Positions 30,227 through 42,018 of a DNA stretch of 64,000 nt are shown in pieces. Within the stretch, counting starts at the first letter, position 1, and each line of letters begins with the position of its first letter. The stretch is taken from assembly GCA_963978545.1 (NCBI GenBank), contig OZ021730.1, positions 4,566,201 to 4,630,200 on the forward strand, in the 5' to 3' direction. This stretch comes from Linyphia triangularis. Taxonomy: Eukaryota > Arthropoda > Arachnida > Araneae > Linyphiidae. A program made the position numbers and the translations under genes. The notes beneath the pieces are model-generated. The model saw only the letters and a list, made by a program, of their open reading frames with translations. It searched no databases and was not told the origin of the DNA.

Positions 30227-31633
30227 CTCCTTTCCTGGAATTGTCGAGGTTTCCACCACAATTCGGTAGATATTAAACTTCTCGTCGATGAATACAAACC
30301 TGTCTGTTTCTGTCTGCAAGAGACGCTCTTGAAGCCCTTTCAGAGCTCTCTTGTAAGGGGGTATAGTCCTCTTCGCAAGGACTATGTCAACAGCGACAGA
30401 GCTAGCGGTGGTGTTGCTATATTTACATCAAATAGCAATCCATCCACCCCGCTATCGCTCACAACTAACCTACAAGCTGTTGCTGTTAGAGTCGCAGTGC
30501 AAAACCACCTGATAACAGTATGTTCAATATATCTCCCTCCTAATCATAATATCCGACAAACAGACTTAGACAGGCTTTGTGATCAGCTTCCAGCCCCCTT
30601 TATTATAATGGGGGATTTTAATGGACATAGTCCTCTTTGGGGTAGCCCAGATTTAAACCTTCGTGGTAGGCAAGTTGAAAGATTCATGGAAGATCAAAAT
30701 CTTTGTCTTCTGAACAATGGGCAACCCACCTACTTCCATACCCCATCGAGGACTTTTCATGCCATCGATTTGATCTTGTGTTCACCATCTCTTTTCTCAC
30801 TTTTCAGTTTTCACGTGGGAAGTGATCCTTACCATAGTGATCACTTTCCAATTTATCTTGAGTCCTCAATAAATAGTGTTCCTCACTTTCGTCCTCCTCG
30901 TTTTATATTTGAGGCAGCGGATTGGGAACGCTACTCATCTGTTCTTCAATTAACACACGAGATGGTGGACCAAGATGACATTGATGATGCTATTAACTCC
31001 GTTACACAAGCTATATTGGAAGCTGCTCACCTTTCCATCCCCGTTACATCGACTAATCTACCGAGAATACCAAAGCCGTGGTGGAACCACGACTGCAAAA
31101 TGGCACATAAGAAACAGAGGAGGGCTTGGGGTACTTTTCGCCGGTGCCCCACCCAGTCTAACCTCATATGTTTCAAGCGTGCCCGAGCCGAGGCCCGTAG
31201 CATTCGTAGACGGAGCCAGAGGGATTCTTGGCAGAGTTACGTTAGTACCATAACTTCTGCAACATCCTCAAAAAGGGTCTGGAACAAAGTCAATAAGATC
31301 AAAGGTCGATATCCTAATCTCTCTATTTCCATCTTAGGGTCTGAAACAACGCCTTGGTCATTCTCTAAGGACATTGCCGATACCCTTGCCGACGCTTTCG
31401 CCAAGGTATCGAGCAATTCAAATTACAAAGAGCCGTTTGCATCATATAAGCTTCGAGCTGAGAGAACGAAATTGAATTTTACTTCCTCTTCTACGGAAGA
31501 TTACAATTCTGAATTTTCCATGGCTGAATTGTTAAGGGCTTTATCTGGCACCCACAATTCTGCTGTCGGGCCAGATGATTTACATTATAATATGTTCAAA
31601 CATCTTCAGCCACTCCAGCTCAAGCTTATATTG
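30227..31633 (+). pseudogene. G ORF2, truncated by H
   Basis: Open frame with CTC at the position of the ATG, then SWNCRGFHHNS, QETLLKPFQSSLVRGYSPL, MGDFNGHSPLWGSP and SDHFPI. It reaches the early RT region (GPDDLHYNMFKHLQPLQLKLIL), where H begins after nt 1407 of the ORF. RT catalytic motifs and RNase H are on the missing side. Confidence 0.83.
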
Positions 31634-32269
31634 CCCCTCAGGGGGTTTACTTTCTTTAAGTAAACACGGGCTTCACAACCCCGAGGTTCCCCAGTGATCT
31701 AACCCTTCGTCTGTTTGTACCTTCTCATTTTGGGTTTTATATTTATCGTTTGTTTTCTCTTCTTTCCCTCATTGTGATTACCTCATCTGAGGTGAGGGCT
31801 CCCCTTGAAAAGCTTAGTGCCGCTCTGTTGCCATCAGCTTCTCTCGGGCATTTAATCACCCACGTGTTTGCCGTGCGTGGAGACCCGTGTCCCTGGAAAG
31901 GGGGATCCTGGTAGTTGAGGGGCGACATACTGTCCCAATACACTACTTTGGCCTTTGCTTCAGATAAACGGGAGGTGCACATTGGTCCCGTGTGCATCAA
32001 TCGGCTGGTCGTCCGACTTCGTCGGCGGCTAGGGATCAAGTGATCAGTCCATTTGCTGAGAATCTCGTAAAGGGTGGAGGCTTCTTCAGGGATGGACTGC
32101 TTGCGTATAGGCACTGGTTAACCCGATAGAGTCATTCCGTGCGTAACAGTTCTGTTCATATTTTGTTTTCTTTTATGATTTTTGTTGCTTGCCGGGATGC
32201 TCTATCCCCGATATTGTGGACTCCATGGAGGGTGGGACACTAGTGCCCGAATTCTATTTCTTTTCTTTT
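31634..32269 (+). promoter_or_regulatory. H 5'UTR with a sequence-divergent but still paired stem
   Basis: Common 5'UTR. The long stem has a different sequence here: CAGTCCAT (32045-32052) pairs with ATGGACTG (32092-32099), and CAAG (32037-32040) pairs with CTTG (32100-32103). The intervening loop stays recognisable. This supports selection on RNA structure. Confidence 0.68.
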
Positions 32270-33215
32270 ATGGATCATAAAACTTCTTCTTCTTCTCCCC
32301 CCAGCGGGGAGCAACAAAGTACGCAAGGTCTGAATCGCATTATTGCCAAGTTTTTTGTGGTGCATCGTAAGGAGGGCTCCTTTGAAAAGGTCTCTCCTTT
32401 GTTAATAGAAAAAACTTTGAAATCGTTGGTTGGTGATACGGCTTCAGTTAAAAAACTGAGGTCCGGTGACATATTAGTTGAAGTTTGCAACCACCAGCAA
32501 GCTACAAACATCCTGAAAATTGAAAATTTTGGCTCACTCCCGGTAACTGTAACTGAACATGGTTCCCTTAATAAATCTCGTGGTGTTGTGTCTGAATCAG
32601 ACTTGTACCATACAGCGGAGGACGAGATACTCGATCACCTTCGTGATCAGAATGTTTCAGCCGTCCACCGCATAACAATACGACGAGATGGGAATATAAT
32701 ACCAACTAAACATCTAATTATCACTTTTGATTTACCCACATTACCGTCGCATGTAAAAGCCGGATATCTGAACTGCCGTGTACGTCCATATATACCGAAC
32801 CCACTACGCTGTTTCAAGTGCCAAAAATATGGTCACTCACAAACAGCTTGCCGTGGGAAAACGGAAACATGCGCACGTTGTGCAGGTAATGGACATGATA
32901 GTGCTAACTGCAAAGCACCCGAGAAGTGTGTCAATTGTGATGGCACACATCCGTCATACTCTCGATCATGTCCACAGTGGGTAAAAGAAAAAGAAATACA
33001 GACCGTGCGAGTGAACCAGAATTTGTCTTACTTCGAAGCTAAAAAATTATTTGAGTCTAGGACACCTCGTGTTGGTGTTGCCTATGCTGATGTTTGCAAA
33101 AAAACTTTCATCAGCAAAAGCACACAAACTGAAACTGAGCCTGCATCATCTCTTATCAAGTTACCTCAACGACCATCTATAGAGGTAACGAAACGACCAA
33201 CGATTTTAAAGAAAT

Positions 33216-33229
33216 CTCTAGCCAAATCT
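33216..33229. repeat. Target-site duplication of the SINE, left copy
   Basis: CTCTAGCCAAATCT, repeated at 33407-33420. It is H ORF1 sequence. Confidence 0.93.
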
Positions 33230-33406
33230 GCCGACCAAACGGTATAGTGGTTAGCGTGCTAGCTTCTAGACTGCGAGGTTGCGGGTTCGAGTCCCGTGTA
33301 GGCATGGGTGTTTGTAAATGTATGTTGGTTTGTTAAATGACGAAATGTTTCGGCGCATTATAGCCCTCGTGTTGCTGACGGCGCCAGATAATCTGAATAC
33401 AACCAA
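33230..33406 (+). mobile_element. tRNA-derived SINE with a LINE-type 3' tail
   Basis: A 177 bp insertion flanked by a perfect 14-bp duplication. The first ~75 bp are tRNA-like: an A-box-like tatagtggttagcgtgc, a canonical B box GGTTCGAGTCC, a T-arm, and acceptor ends that partly pair (GCCgAC with GTaGGC). The anticodon stem is not convincing, so I do not name the parent tRNA. After a ~45 bp body, 33352-33385 forms the hairpin GGCGC...GCGCC with inner AGC/GCT, as at the LINE 3' ends, then a short aaccaa-like tail. It is non-autonomous, presumably transcribed by Pol III and copied by the LINE ORF2 protein. Confidence 0.88.
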
Positions 33407-33420
33407 CTCTAGCCAAATCT
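33407..33420. repeat. Target-site duplication of the SINE, right copy
   Basis: CTCTAGCCAAATCT, identical to 33216-33229. H ORF1 continues in frame after it. Confidence 0.93.
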
Positions 33421-33605
33421 AAGGCTTTGCAGACAATAAAACTGAAATCAGCCAAAGGGGGATTCTCTCGAGAGAAGCCCTCTAACCCTTTTAATATCCT
33501 TCGTTCATTTAGAGATGCGGATGTGGTGAATCTTCACCCATCTGATGATGACGAGGATATAAGTGAAGAGCCTGATCCCCATTTAAATTGTTCCTTAAAT
33601 AAATA

Positions 33606-36600
33606 ATGGCTTCTTTTGTTTCTTGGAACTGTCGCGGTTTTAGGTCTAGGAAGGATGATGTGAAGAACATTATTTCACTTTACCATCCAGCATGTTTGGC
33701 CCTTCAAGAAACTTTCTTGAAGGATACATATACATCTAAGATCCGTAGGTATAGTTGCATTAGGAAAGATGTTACCCGTGGTAATACAGTGTCTGGAGGA
33801 GTATGTCTTTTTATTGCTCATGATTACCCCAGCACTGTAATTACACTACGCACATCTCTACAGGCTGTGGCTGCGAGACTTCATTTACAATCCCTTCTCA
33901 CAGTCTGTTGCCTATACCTACCGCCACATACTATCATCCGTCAAGAGGAGCTGAATTATCTGATAGACCAGCTTCCAGCACCATTTTTATTGCTCGGTGA
34001 CTTTAATGGTCACAGTACTCTGTGGGGCAATGATAATACGAATCCTCGTGGGAGACAGATCGAAAAGTTGTTATCAGATCACTGTCTCTGTCTCCTGAAT
34101 AACGAGGAGAAAACGTATTTCCATGAACCCACAAGAACATTCCATTCACTTGATTTAGCCATTTGTTCCCCCGTGCTTCTGCCATACTTGAATTTTGCTG
34201 TAGGGAGTGATCTACATAACAGTGATCACTTCCCTATCCTCATTTCCCATACTGGTAATGGTAGGGTGACCAATCGCCTACCTACATATAAATACCATAG
34301 GGCAAATTGGGACAAATTTACCGAGTTGGCTATTGTAACACGAATAATGGTGAATAGTGAGAATGTTGATGCTGCTGTCCAAAATGTCACTGAGGCAATT
34401 TTAAATGCTGCTGACTCCTCCATTCCTAAGACATCACCTAGAACACTGCGGCACTGTAAACCATACTGGAATGCAGACTGTCAGTCTGCATACAAGAAAC
34501 AAAAGAAGCTATGGAGTATCTTCCGCAGATACCCAACTACAGGAAACCTTATCGCCTTTAAAAAGGCAAAGGCAGTTGCTCGTAAGGTTAGACGTCAGAG
34601 TCAAAAGGATTCTTGGATAAGTTATGTCTCTTCGATTACATCTAAAACATCAAGTAAACAGTTGTGGAAGAAGGTTAGAGCAGCCAACGGTTTGTATCCG
34701 GAGTATTCTTGCCCGATACTTCAAACCGGAGCTGCTGTGTTCTCTTCCCCTGAAGATATTGCTAACCTTATCGGTGAAACTTTTGAAAGTGTATCCAGTT
34801 CCGATTCATATAGTCCTACATTTTTAGTGACTAAGAATCTCGCTGAACGGACGGAAATTAATTTTAAAAGCAATATTGAATATTCCTACAACTGTGAACT
34901 TACGATGTATGAATTGAAGAGTGCTTTATCTAAAGCACATAACACCAGTCCAGGTCCAGATGGGATCAGTTACCAAATGCTTCGCCATTTAAGTCCAGAT
35001 TCTCTTTTTAACATCCTTTTTCTCTTTAATAGAATCTGGAAGGAGAACATCTTTCCTACTTTGTGGCGGGAAGCTACTGTAATCCCCATTCTGAAACCTG
35101 GAAAGGATCCCAAGGATCCTCTGAGCTATCGACCGATAGCCTTAACGAGCTGCCTCTGTAAGACCTTTGAACGTATTGTAAACGTCCGACTCTCTTACAT
35201 GTTAGAAAAAGATAAATGTATATCACCTTTCCAGAGTGGGTTCCGACGAGGACGGTCCACTCTTGATAACATTGTGAAACTAGAAACAGATGTCCGCAAT
35301 GCCTTTGTGCAAAGGAATCATCTAGTTTCAATCTTTTTCGACATTGAGAAGGCGTATGATCATACGTGGCGATATGGTATCCTGCAAACTCTATTTAATT
35401 TTGGTTTTAGGGGTAATCTGCCCCTTTTTATTCAAAATTTTTTATCATCTCGTGTTTTTAGAGTTCGTATTGGAGCTTCATTTTCAAATTATTTTAACCA
35501 ATCTGAGGGAGTTCCTCAAGGTTGTGTTTTAAGTGTCACCCTTTTTAATCTACACATCAGCAACATCCTTCATGTCCTTTCACCCTTTGTTCATGGAACT
35601 TTGTATGTTGATGATTTGCAAATTTCATGCCAAGGATCAAACATGCGCTTAATTGAACGTCAATTACAAACTGCTGTTAACAGACTTGTAGAATGGTGTG
35701 AACAAAACGGCCATACATTGTCACCATCTAAAAGCAGTTGCATCCACTTCTGTAGGAGGAGGGGTCTTCACCCTGACCCTGAAATCCACATACGCAATTC
35801 TCCCATCCCAGTTGTGAATCAGATAAGATACCTGGGAGTTATCTTTGACAATAAGTTAAATTTTCTCCCACATATTGTATACTTGCGCAAGAAGTGCGAT
35901 AAATCGCTTAATATCCTCAAAGTACTCTCAAATACTTCTTGGGGTGCTGACCGCACTTCTTTGCTGCGTATCTACCAATCTGTAATCTTATCTCGCATTG
36001 ATTACGGATGTGTTGCGTATGGGTCTGCAGGAGTATCCCTTCTACGAAGGTTGGATACTGTCCATCACACTGCTGCCCGTATTTGTTCAGGTGCATTTCG
36101 CACTTCACCCATTGAAAGTCTGTTGACAGAGTGTAGTCTCCTTCCACTTGACCTTAGACGTAAAAAGTTAATCGCTAACTACTACTGTAGAATAAAATCT
36201 GATCCTTCTCATCCTTTACGGAATTTGAGTCTTGACGCATATCTTGGTAGGCTATATAATGCACGTCCATCTAGCATTCGCCCATTTTCTGAAAGAGCTC
36301 AATCTGTTCTGTCGGATGCAGCTCTAAGTGACCTAGATATCCAGCTGGCTAATTCTCAGATCTTTCCTCCTTGGGATGTTCCATCATTTAATTTTTTAAA
36401 TCCATTTGCGATGCATTACAAAGCAGACACTGCCCCAGAAATTTTACAGAAGATCTTTTGTTTACACCGATCTCAGTATAGAGACTATCATGCAGTCTAT
36501 ACTGATGGATCCAAAGCAGGTGAACGTGTTGGCTGTGGCGTTGTGTCTGACACATCCACAGTCAGTTTCACGCTTCATAAATCCTGCTCTGTTTTTACTT

Positions 36601-36852
36601 CTGAGATGGTTGCAATTTTTTGTGCTCTGCTGCACATTTCTTTGTGCTCCCATCGCAAGTTTTGTGTATACAGCGATAGCTTAAGTGCTCTAACAAGCCT
36701 GGAGCACTTTAATAACATATGTCATCCAATAGCTCCTGACATATTATCTCTGTTACACAAACTTGAGAGGAAAGGTTTTGTTATTTTGTTTTGCTGGGTA
36801 CCTAGTCACGTGGGGATTTCAGGAAATGAATTGGCGGACTCTGCTGCTAAAT
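33606..36852 (+). pseudogene. H ORF2, truncated in RNase H
   Basis: Starts at the TAATG ATG and is open for about 1080 codons: endonuclease (GDFNGHSTLWGN, SDHFPI), RT (FFDIEKAYDHTWR, EGVPQGCVLS, LYVDDLQIS), and RNase H (YTDGSKAGE, TSEMVA, YSDSLS, GNELADSAAK). It is cut just after the last RNase H aspartate by element I. The C-terminal Cys/His cluster is on the missing side. Confidence 0.87.
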
Positions 36853-37422
36853 CCCCCTCAGGGGGTTTACTTTCTTTAAGTAAACACGGGCGTCACAACC
36901 CCGAGGTGCCCTAGTGATCTAGCCCTTCGTCTGTTTATACCTTCTCATTTTGGGTTTTATATTTATCGTTTGTTTTCTTTTCCTTCCCTCATTGTGATTA
37001 CCTCATTTGAGGTGAGGGCTCCCCTTGAGAAGCTTAGTGCCGCTCTGTTGCCATCAGCTTCTCTCGGGCATTTAATCACCCACGTGTTTGCCGTGCGTGG
37101 AGACCCGTGTCCCTGGAAAGGGGGATCCTGGTAGTTGAGGGACGACATACTGTCCCAATACACTACTTTGGCCCTTGCTTCAGATAAACGGGAGGTACAC
37201 ATTGGTCCCGTGTGTATCAATCGGCTGGTCGTCCGACTTCGTCGGCGGCTAGGGATCAAGCGTCCGACTCGTCTGCTGGGAATCTCGTTAAGGGTGGAGA
37301 CTTCTACAGGGACGAGTCGTTCGCGTATAGGTACTGGATAACCCGGTAGTGCCATACCGTGCGCAATAGTTGAGTTCTCGTTTTCCTTTTTTTTTCATTA
37401 TTTTTGTTGCTTGCCGGTATAC
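36853..37422 (+). promoter_or_regulatory. I 5'UTR, 3' end deleted
   Basis: Common 5'UTR with stem CGACTCGTC (37265-37273) pairing perfectly with GACGAGTCG (37311-37319). It reads normally to gcttgccgg and then jumps through tatac into ORF1 coding sequence, losing the ORF1 start region. Confidence 0.65.
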
Positions 37423-38382
37423 AAACTGAGGTCCGGGGATTTACTTGTCGAAGTTCGAAACCACCAACAAGCTAAGAACATTCTTAAGATTGAAAATTTC
37501 GGTTCGCTCCCGGTTACTGTGAAGGAACATGGTTCCCTTAACAAATCTCGTGGTGTTGTGTCAGAATCTGACTTATACCATACTGCGGAGGACGAGATAC
37601 TTGATCACCTTCGTGATCAGCATGTTTCAGCCGTCCACCGCATTACAATACGCCGAGATGGGAACATAATACCTACAAAACATCTAATTGTAACTTTTGA
37701 TTTACCTACTTTGCCGTCTCATGTGAAGGCGGGGTACCTGAATTGCCATGTACGTCCTTATATTCCCAACCCACTTCGCTGTTTTAAGTGCCAGAAATTT
37801 GGCCACTCTCAAACAGCGTGTCGTGGGGAAACGGAAACATGTGCGCGTTGTGCAGGTACTGGACATGATAGTGCTAATTGCAAAGCACCCGAGAAGTGTG
37901 TCAATTGTAATGGCACACATCCGTCATACTCTCGATCATGTCCACAGTGGGTAAAAGAAAAAGAAATCCAGACCGTGCGAGTGGGCCAAAATTTATCCTA
38001 CTTTGATGCTAGGAGACTAGTTGATGCTAGGACCCCTAAAACCGGTGTTGCTTACGCTGATGTTTGTAAAAAAACTTTCAGCAGTAAAAGCACCCAAACC
38101 GAAATCCCTATATCACCTCTTGTTAAGTTGCCTCAAAAGTCATCTGTAGAGGTAACAAAACGACCAACGATTGTTAAAAAATCCCTAGCTAAATCCAAAG
38201 CTTTACAAACGATAAAATTAAAATCTGCCAAAGGGGGACTTTCTCGAGAGAGGCCCTCTAACCCTTTCAACATTCTTCGTTCTTTTAAGGATTCGGATGT
38301 GGTGACTCTTCACCCATCTGATGAGGACGAAGACATCACTGAAGAGTCCGACCCTCATTTAAAATTTTCACTTGATAGTTAA
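37423..38382 (+). pseudogene. I ORF1, N-terminally deleted
   Basis: An open frame beginning inside the RRM-like region (KLRSGDLLVEV) with no native ATG. It keeps RGVVSESDLYH, HRITIRRDGN and three zinc knuckles (FKCQKFGHSQTAC, CARCAGTGHDSANC, CVNCNGTHPSYSRSC), and ends with the acidic tail at the TAATG overlap. About 61 N-terminal residues present in M are missing. Confidence 0.83.
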
Positions 38383-40031
38383 TGGCTTCTTTTGTTTCTT
38401 GGAATTGTCGCGGTTTTAGGTCTAGGAAGGATGATGTGAAGAACATAATTTCACTTTACCATCCAGCATGTTTGGCACTTCAAGAAACTTTCTTGAAGGA
38501 TTCTTGTACATCTAAGATCCGTAGGTATAGTTGCATTAGGAAAGATGTTGCCCGTGGTAATGCAGTGTCTGGAGGAGTATGTCTCTTTATTTCTCATGAT
38601 TACCCCAGCACTGTACTCACACTACGCACATCTCTACAGGCTGTGGCTGCGAGACTTCATATACAGTCCCTTCTCACAGTCTGTTGCCTATACTTACCGC
38701 CACATGCTATCATCCGTCAAGAGGAGCTGAATGACCTTATTGATCAGCTTCCAGTACCATTTTTACTGCTCGGTGACTTTAATGGACACAGTACTATGTG
38801 GGGTAATGATAATACGAACCCTCGTGGGAGACAGATTGAAAAGTTGTTATCAGATCACTGTCTCTGTCTCCTGAATAATGAGGAGAAAACCTATTTTCAT
38901 GAACCCACAAGAACATTCCATTCACTTGACTTAGCCATTTGTTCCCCTATACTTTTGCCGTACTTGAATTTTGCTGTTGGGAGTGATCTACATAACAGTG
39001 ATCACTTCCCTATTCTCATTTCGCACTTAGGTAGTAGTAGCGTGAACAGCCGTCTACCTACATACAAATACCACAGGGCGAATTGGGACAAATTTACTGA
39101 GTTGGCTGTTATAACAGGAACAATGGTGGAGAGTGAGGATGTTGATACTGCTGTCCAAAATGTCACTGAAGCAATTTTAAATGCTGCTGACTCCTCGATT
39201 CCTAAGACATCACCTAGAACACTGCGGCACTGTAAATCATACTGGAATGCAGACTGTCAGTCTGCATACAAGAAACAAAGGAAGCTATGGGGTATCTTCC
39301 GCAGATACCCAACTACAGGAAACCTTATCGCCTTTAAAAAGGCTAAGGCATTTGCTCGTAGAGTTAGACGTCAGAGTCAAAAGGATTCTTGGATAAGTTA
39401 TGTCTCTTCAATTACATCTAAAACATCAAGCAAGCAGTTGTGGAAGAAGGTTAGAGCAGCCAACGGTTTGTATCCGGAATATTCTTTCCCGATACTTCAA
39501 ACCGGAGCTGCTGTGTTCTCATTCCCTGAGGATATTGCTAACCTTATCGGTGAAACTTTTGAAAGTGTATCCAGTTCCGATTCTTATAGTCCTGCTTTTC
39601 TTGTGACTAAGAATCGTGCTGAACGGACTGGAATTAATTTCAAAAGCAATATTGAATATTCCTACAACTGTGACCTTAAGATGTACGAATTGAAGAGTGC
39701 TTTATCTAAAGCACATGACACCAGTCCAGGTCCAGATGGGATCAGTTACCAAATGCTTCGCCATTTAAGTCCAGATTCTCTTTTTAACATCCTTTTTCTC
39801 TTTAATAGAATCTGGAAGGAGAACATCTTTCCTACCTTGTGGCGGGAAGCTACTGTAATCCCCATTCTGAAACCTGGAAAGGATCCTAAGGATCCTCTAA
39901 ACTATCGACCGATAGCCTTAACGAGCTGCCTTTGTAAGACCTTTGAACGTATTGTAAACGCCCGACTCTCTTACATGTTAGAAAAAGATAAATGCATTTC
40001 ACCTTTCCAGAGTGGGTTCCGACGAGGACGG
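38382..40031 (+). pseudogene. I ORF2, part 1 (endonuclease and RT start)
   Basis: 550 codons from MASFVSWNCRGF through GDFNGHSTMWGN and SDHFPI to FQSGFRRGR. J is inserted here. The frame stays open into the J 5' leader and ORF1, making a 1009-codon fusion frame (38382-41411). The native frame resumes at 62515. Bases 38621-40031 are copied at 1-1411. Confidence 0.88.
40018..40031. repeat. Target-site duplication of J, left copy
   Basis: TCCGACGAGGACGG, repeated at 62501-62514. Both flank sequences are I ORF2. Confidence 0.93.
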
Positions 40032-40076
40032 GGTGGTGGGCGGGGGTGTACGTCGAGTTTTGTAAAAAAAAAAACT

Positions 40077-41381
40077 ATGGATTCTTTTCCTCCTTTAGGC
40101 CCGACGGGAGGCCAAATTCTCCAACTTTCAAACGCAAAACGAACAAATGAAAATGAAAATATAACAGCTCCAAAAAAACTTTCAATTGAAACCAAGGCCC
40201 CAACTTTCTTAATAATGCACTCAGAATCAGAACTTTTAGCTAAATCTTCCCCATTCCTTATCCAGAAAGCAATAAAAGGTGTTTGCGGTAGCGACCCTAA
40301 ACAAATAAAAAAACTCCGTTCTGGTGACCTGTTCATTGAAACAATTGACAATAAGCAATCCAATTCACTTCTTAACGTTACATCAATAGCCGGAATCAAT
40401 GTTCAAGTTTCTCCCCATAAATCTCTCAATTCTTCTCAAGGTGTGGTTTCAGAGTCCGATCTTCTCCACGTCGAAGACTCTGAACTCACCAAAGAACTCT
40501 CATCACAAGGCGTAACAAATTCTCGTAGAATAACTATTAAGAAAGATGGCAATATCATAAGAACTAAACACGTAATTTTAACGTTTAACACTCCAAAACT
40601 TCCCACCCAAATTAAAGCTGGATACCTTAATTGCAATATTAGACCATTCATTCCCAATCCATTAAGATGTTTCAAATGCCAAAAATATGGCCATTCAAAA
40701 CTTACTTGCAGGTCGAAAGTAGAAACGTGCGCAAGATGTAGCAGCAATGAACATCCAACTGAAGGCTGCTGCAGAGAACCTATATGCGTAAACTGCTCTC
40801 AATCCCATCCAGCTAATTCAAAAACCTGTAAAATCTGGCTACAAGAAAAGAAAATCCAAGAATTAAAAGTAAAAAATAATTTGTCATATCAAGAAGCCAA
40901 AACTCTTCATAGTCAGCTTTTTCCAGAACCGAAAGAAAAAAGTTATGCAATAGCCTCAGGTTCATGTAAAACAGAAATAGCCATCCAAACACTAATCTCT
41001 ATTCCAACCAACCAAATTCTAACTCCCGAAAACCTTACGAAATTCTTTCTTCCTCAAACTCAGTCTACTTCAGCACTATCTCAAACGGTGCCAATTATTT
41101 CAAACTCTAAACCCATACCTCCTGCTTCAAAAAATACACAAAAAAGCACACCGAAAAACTCTACCACTAAAAAATCTGGAACAAATAAAACAACCAAACC
41201 TGGTGAAGCCTTAAAGCAAAAAGCTTTCAAATCAAAAGTACACAAAGAACCCGCAACTAAACCAGTAACTACTGAAACACCCTTAAAATCATTGCTACAA
41301 AAAGTTGCAAACTTGACACCGGCTGATTTAGAAACATCATCAGAGGAAGATGCTATTTCCGGACTTTCCGATACCGGAGAC
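40077..41381 (+). pseudogene. J ORF1, part 1
   Basis: MDSFPPLGPTGG through the RRM-like region and three zinc knuckles to GLSDTGD, where K is inserted. It is identical or nearly so to 1457-2760. The last ~32 codons and stop lie at 58584-58679. The frame has no other lesion. Confidence 0.88.
41368..41381. repeat. Target-site duplication of K, left copy
   Basis: CCGATACCGGAGAC, repeated at 58570-58583. The first CC of the right copy cannot be told from the AACC tail, so the duplication is 12-14 bp. Confidence 0.9.
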
Positions 41382-42018
41382 CCCCTCAGGGGGTTTACTT
41401 TCTTTAAGTAAACACGGGCTTCACAACCCCGAGGTGCCCCAGTGATCAAACCCTTCGTCTGTTGTACCTTCCTTTTTAGGTTTTGTATTTATTGTTTGGC
41501 TTCTCTTCCATCCCTCATTGTGGTTACCTCTTCAGAGGTGAGGGCTCCCCTTGAGAAGCTTTGTGCCGCTCTGTTGCTATCAGCTTCTCTCGGGGATTAT
41601 ATCACCCACGTGTTTGCCGTGCGTGGAGACCCGTGTCCCTGGAAAGGGGGATCCTGGTAGTTGAGGGACGACATACTGTCCCAATACACTACTTTGGCCC
41701 TTGCTTCAGATAAACGGGAGGTGTACATTGGTCCCATGTGCATCAATCGGCTGGTCGTCCGACTTCGTCGGCGGCTTGGGATCAAGCGACCGGCTCGTCT
41801 ACTGGGAATCTCGTTAAGGGTGGAGACATCTACAGGGACGAGCCGGTCGCGTATAGACACTAGATAACCTGATAGTGTTATGCCGTGCGTAACAGTTCAG
41901 TTACTATTTTTTTTTCTTTTCTTGGTTTTTGTTGCTTGCCGGTGTGCACTATCCCTGATATCGAGGACTCCATGGTGGGTGGGATTCTAGTGTCCGAAAT
42001 TTTACTTCTTTATTTTAA
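41382..42018 (+). promoter_or_regulatory. K 5'UTR
   Basis: Common 5'UTR, very close to that of G and of family A elements although the K proteins are B-beta. It contains the same perfect 14-bp stem as G (GCGACCGGCTCGTC with GACGAGCCGGTCGC). It ends just before the ATG of MASILPLCPTGG. Confidence 0.67.

Larger units (their letters stand above)
28184..31633 (+). mobile_element. B-alpha LINE G, cut at its right end by H
   Basis: Complete 5'UTR of the CCCCTCAGGGGG type, a frameshifted ORF1, and ORF2 up to 31633, inside the BEL pol gene. The 3' half should be found beyond the window after the ends of I and H. Its ORFs are B-alpha, but its 5'UTR is the type shared with family A. Confidence 0.83.
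32270..33606 (+). pseudogene. H ORF1, disrupted by a SINE
   Basis: Starts MDHKTSSSSPPSGEQQ. RRM-like region and three zinc knuckles (FKCQKYGHSQTAC, CARCAGNGHDSANC, CVNCDGTHPSYSRSC) are intact up to LAKS at 33229. The SINE adds foreign codons and a stop (33247). After the SINE and target duplication the same frame resumes at 33421 (KALQTIKLKSAKGG...) and ends at 33606 in the TAATG overlap. Without the SINE the frame would be whole. Confidence 0.88.
31634..36852 (+). mobile_element. Family A LINE H, carrying a SINE and cut at its right end by I
   Basis: Complete 5'UTR, ORF1 interrupted by a 177-bp SINE, and ORF2 up to the RNase H region. A new LINE 5' end starts at 36853 within the conserved GNELADSAAK sequence. 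The last ~150 codons and the 3'UTR should lie beyond the window. Confidence 0.85.

Noticed and set aside
33230..33304. A functional tRNA gene
   Set aside because: The B box is canonical, but the anticodon stem does not pair, the acceptor stem has a mismatch, and the segment is the head of a 177-bp insertion with target duplications. It is a SINE head.
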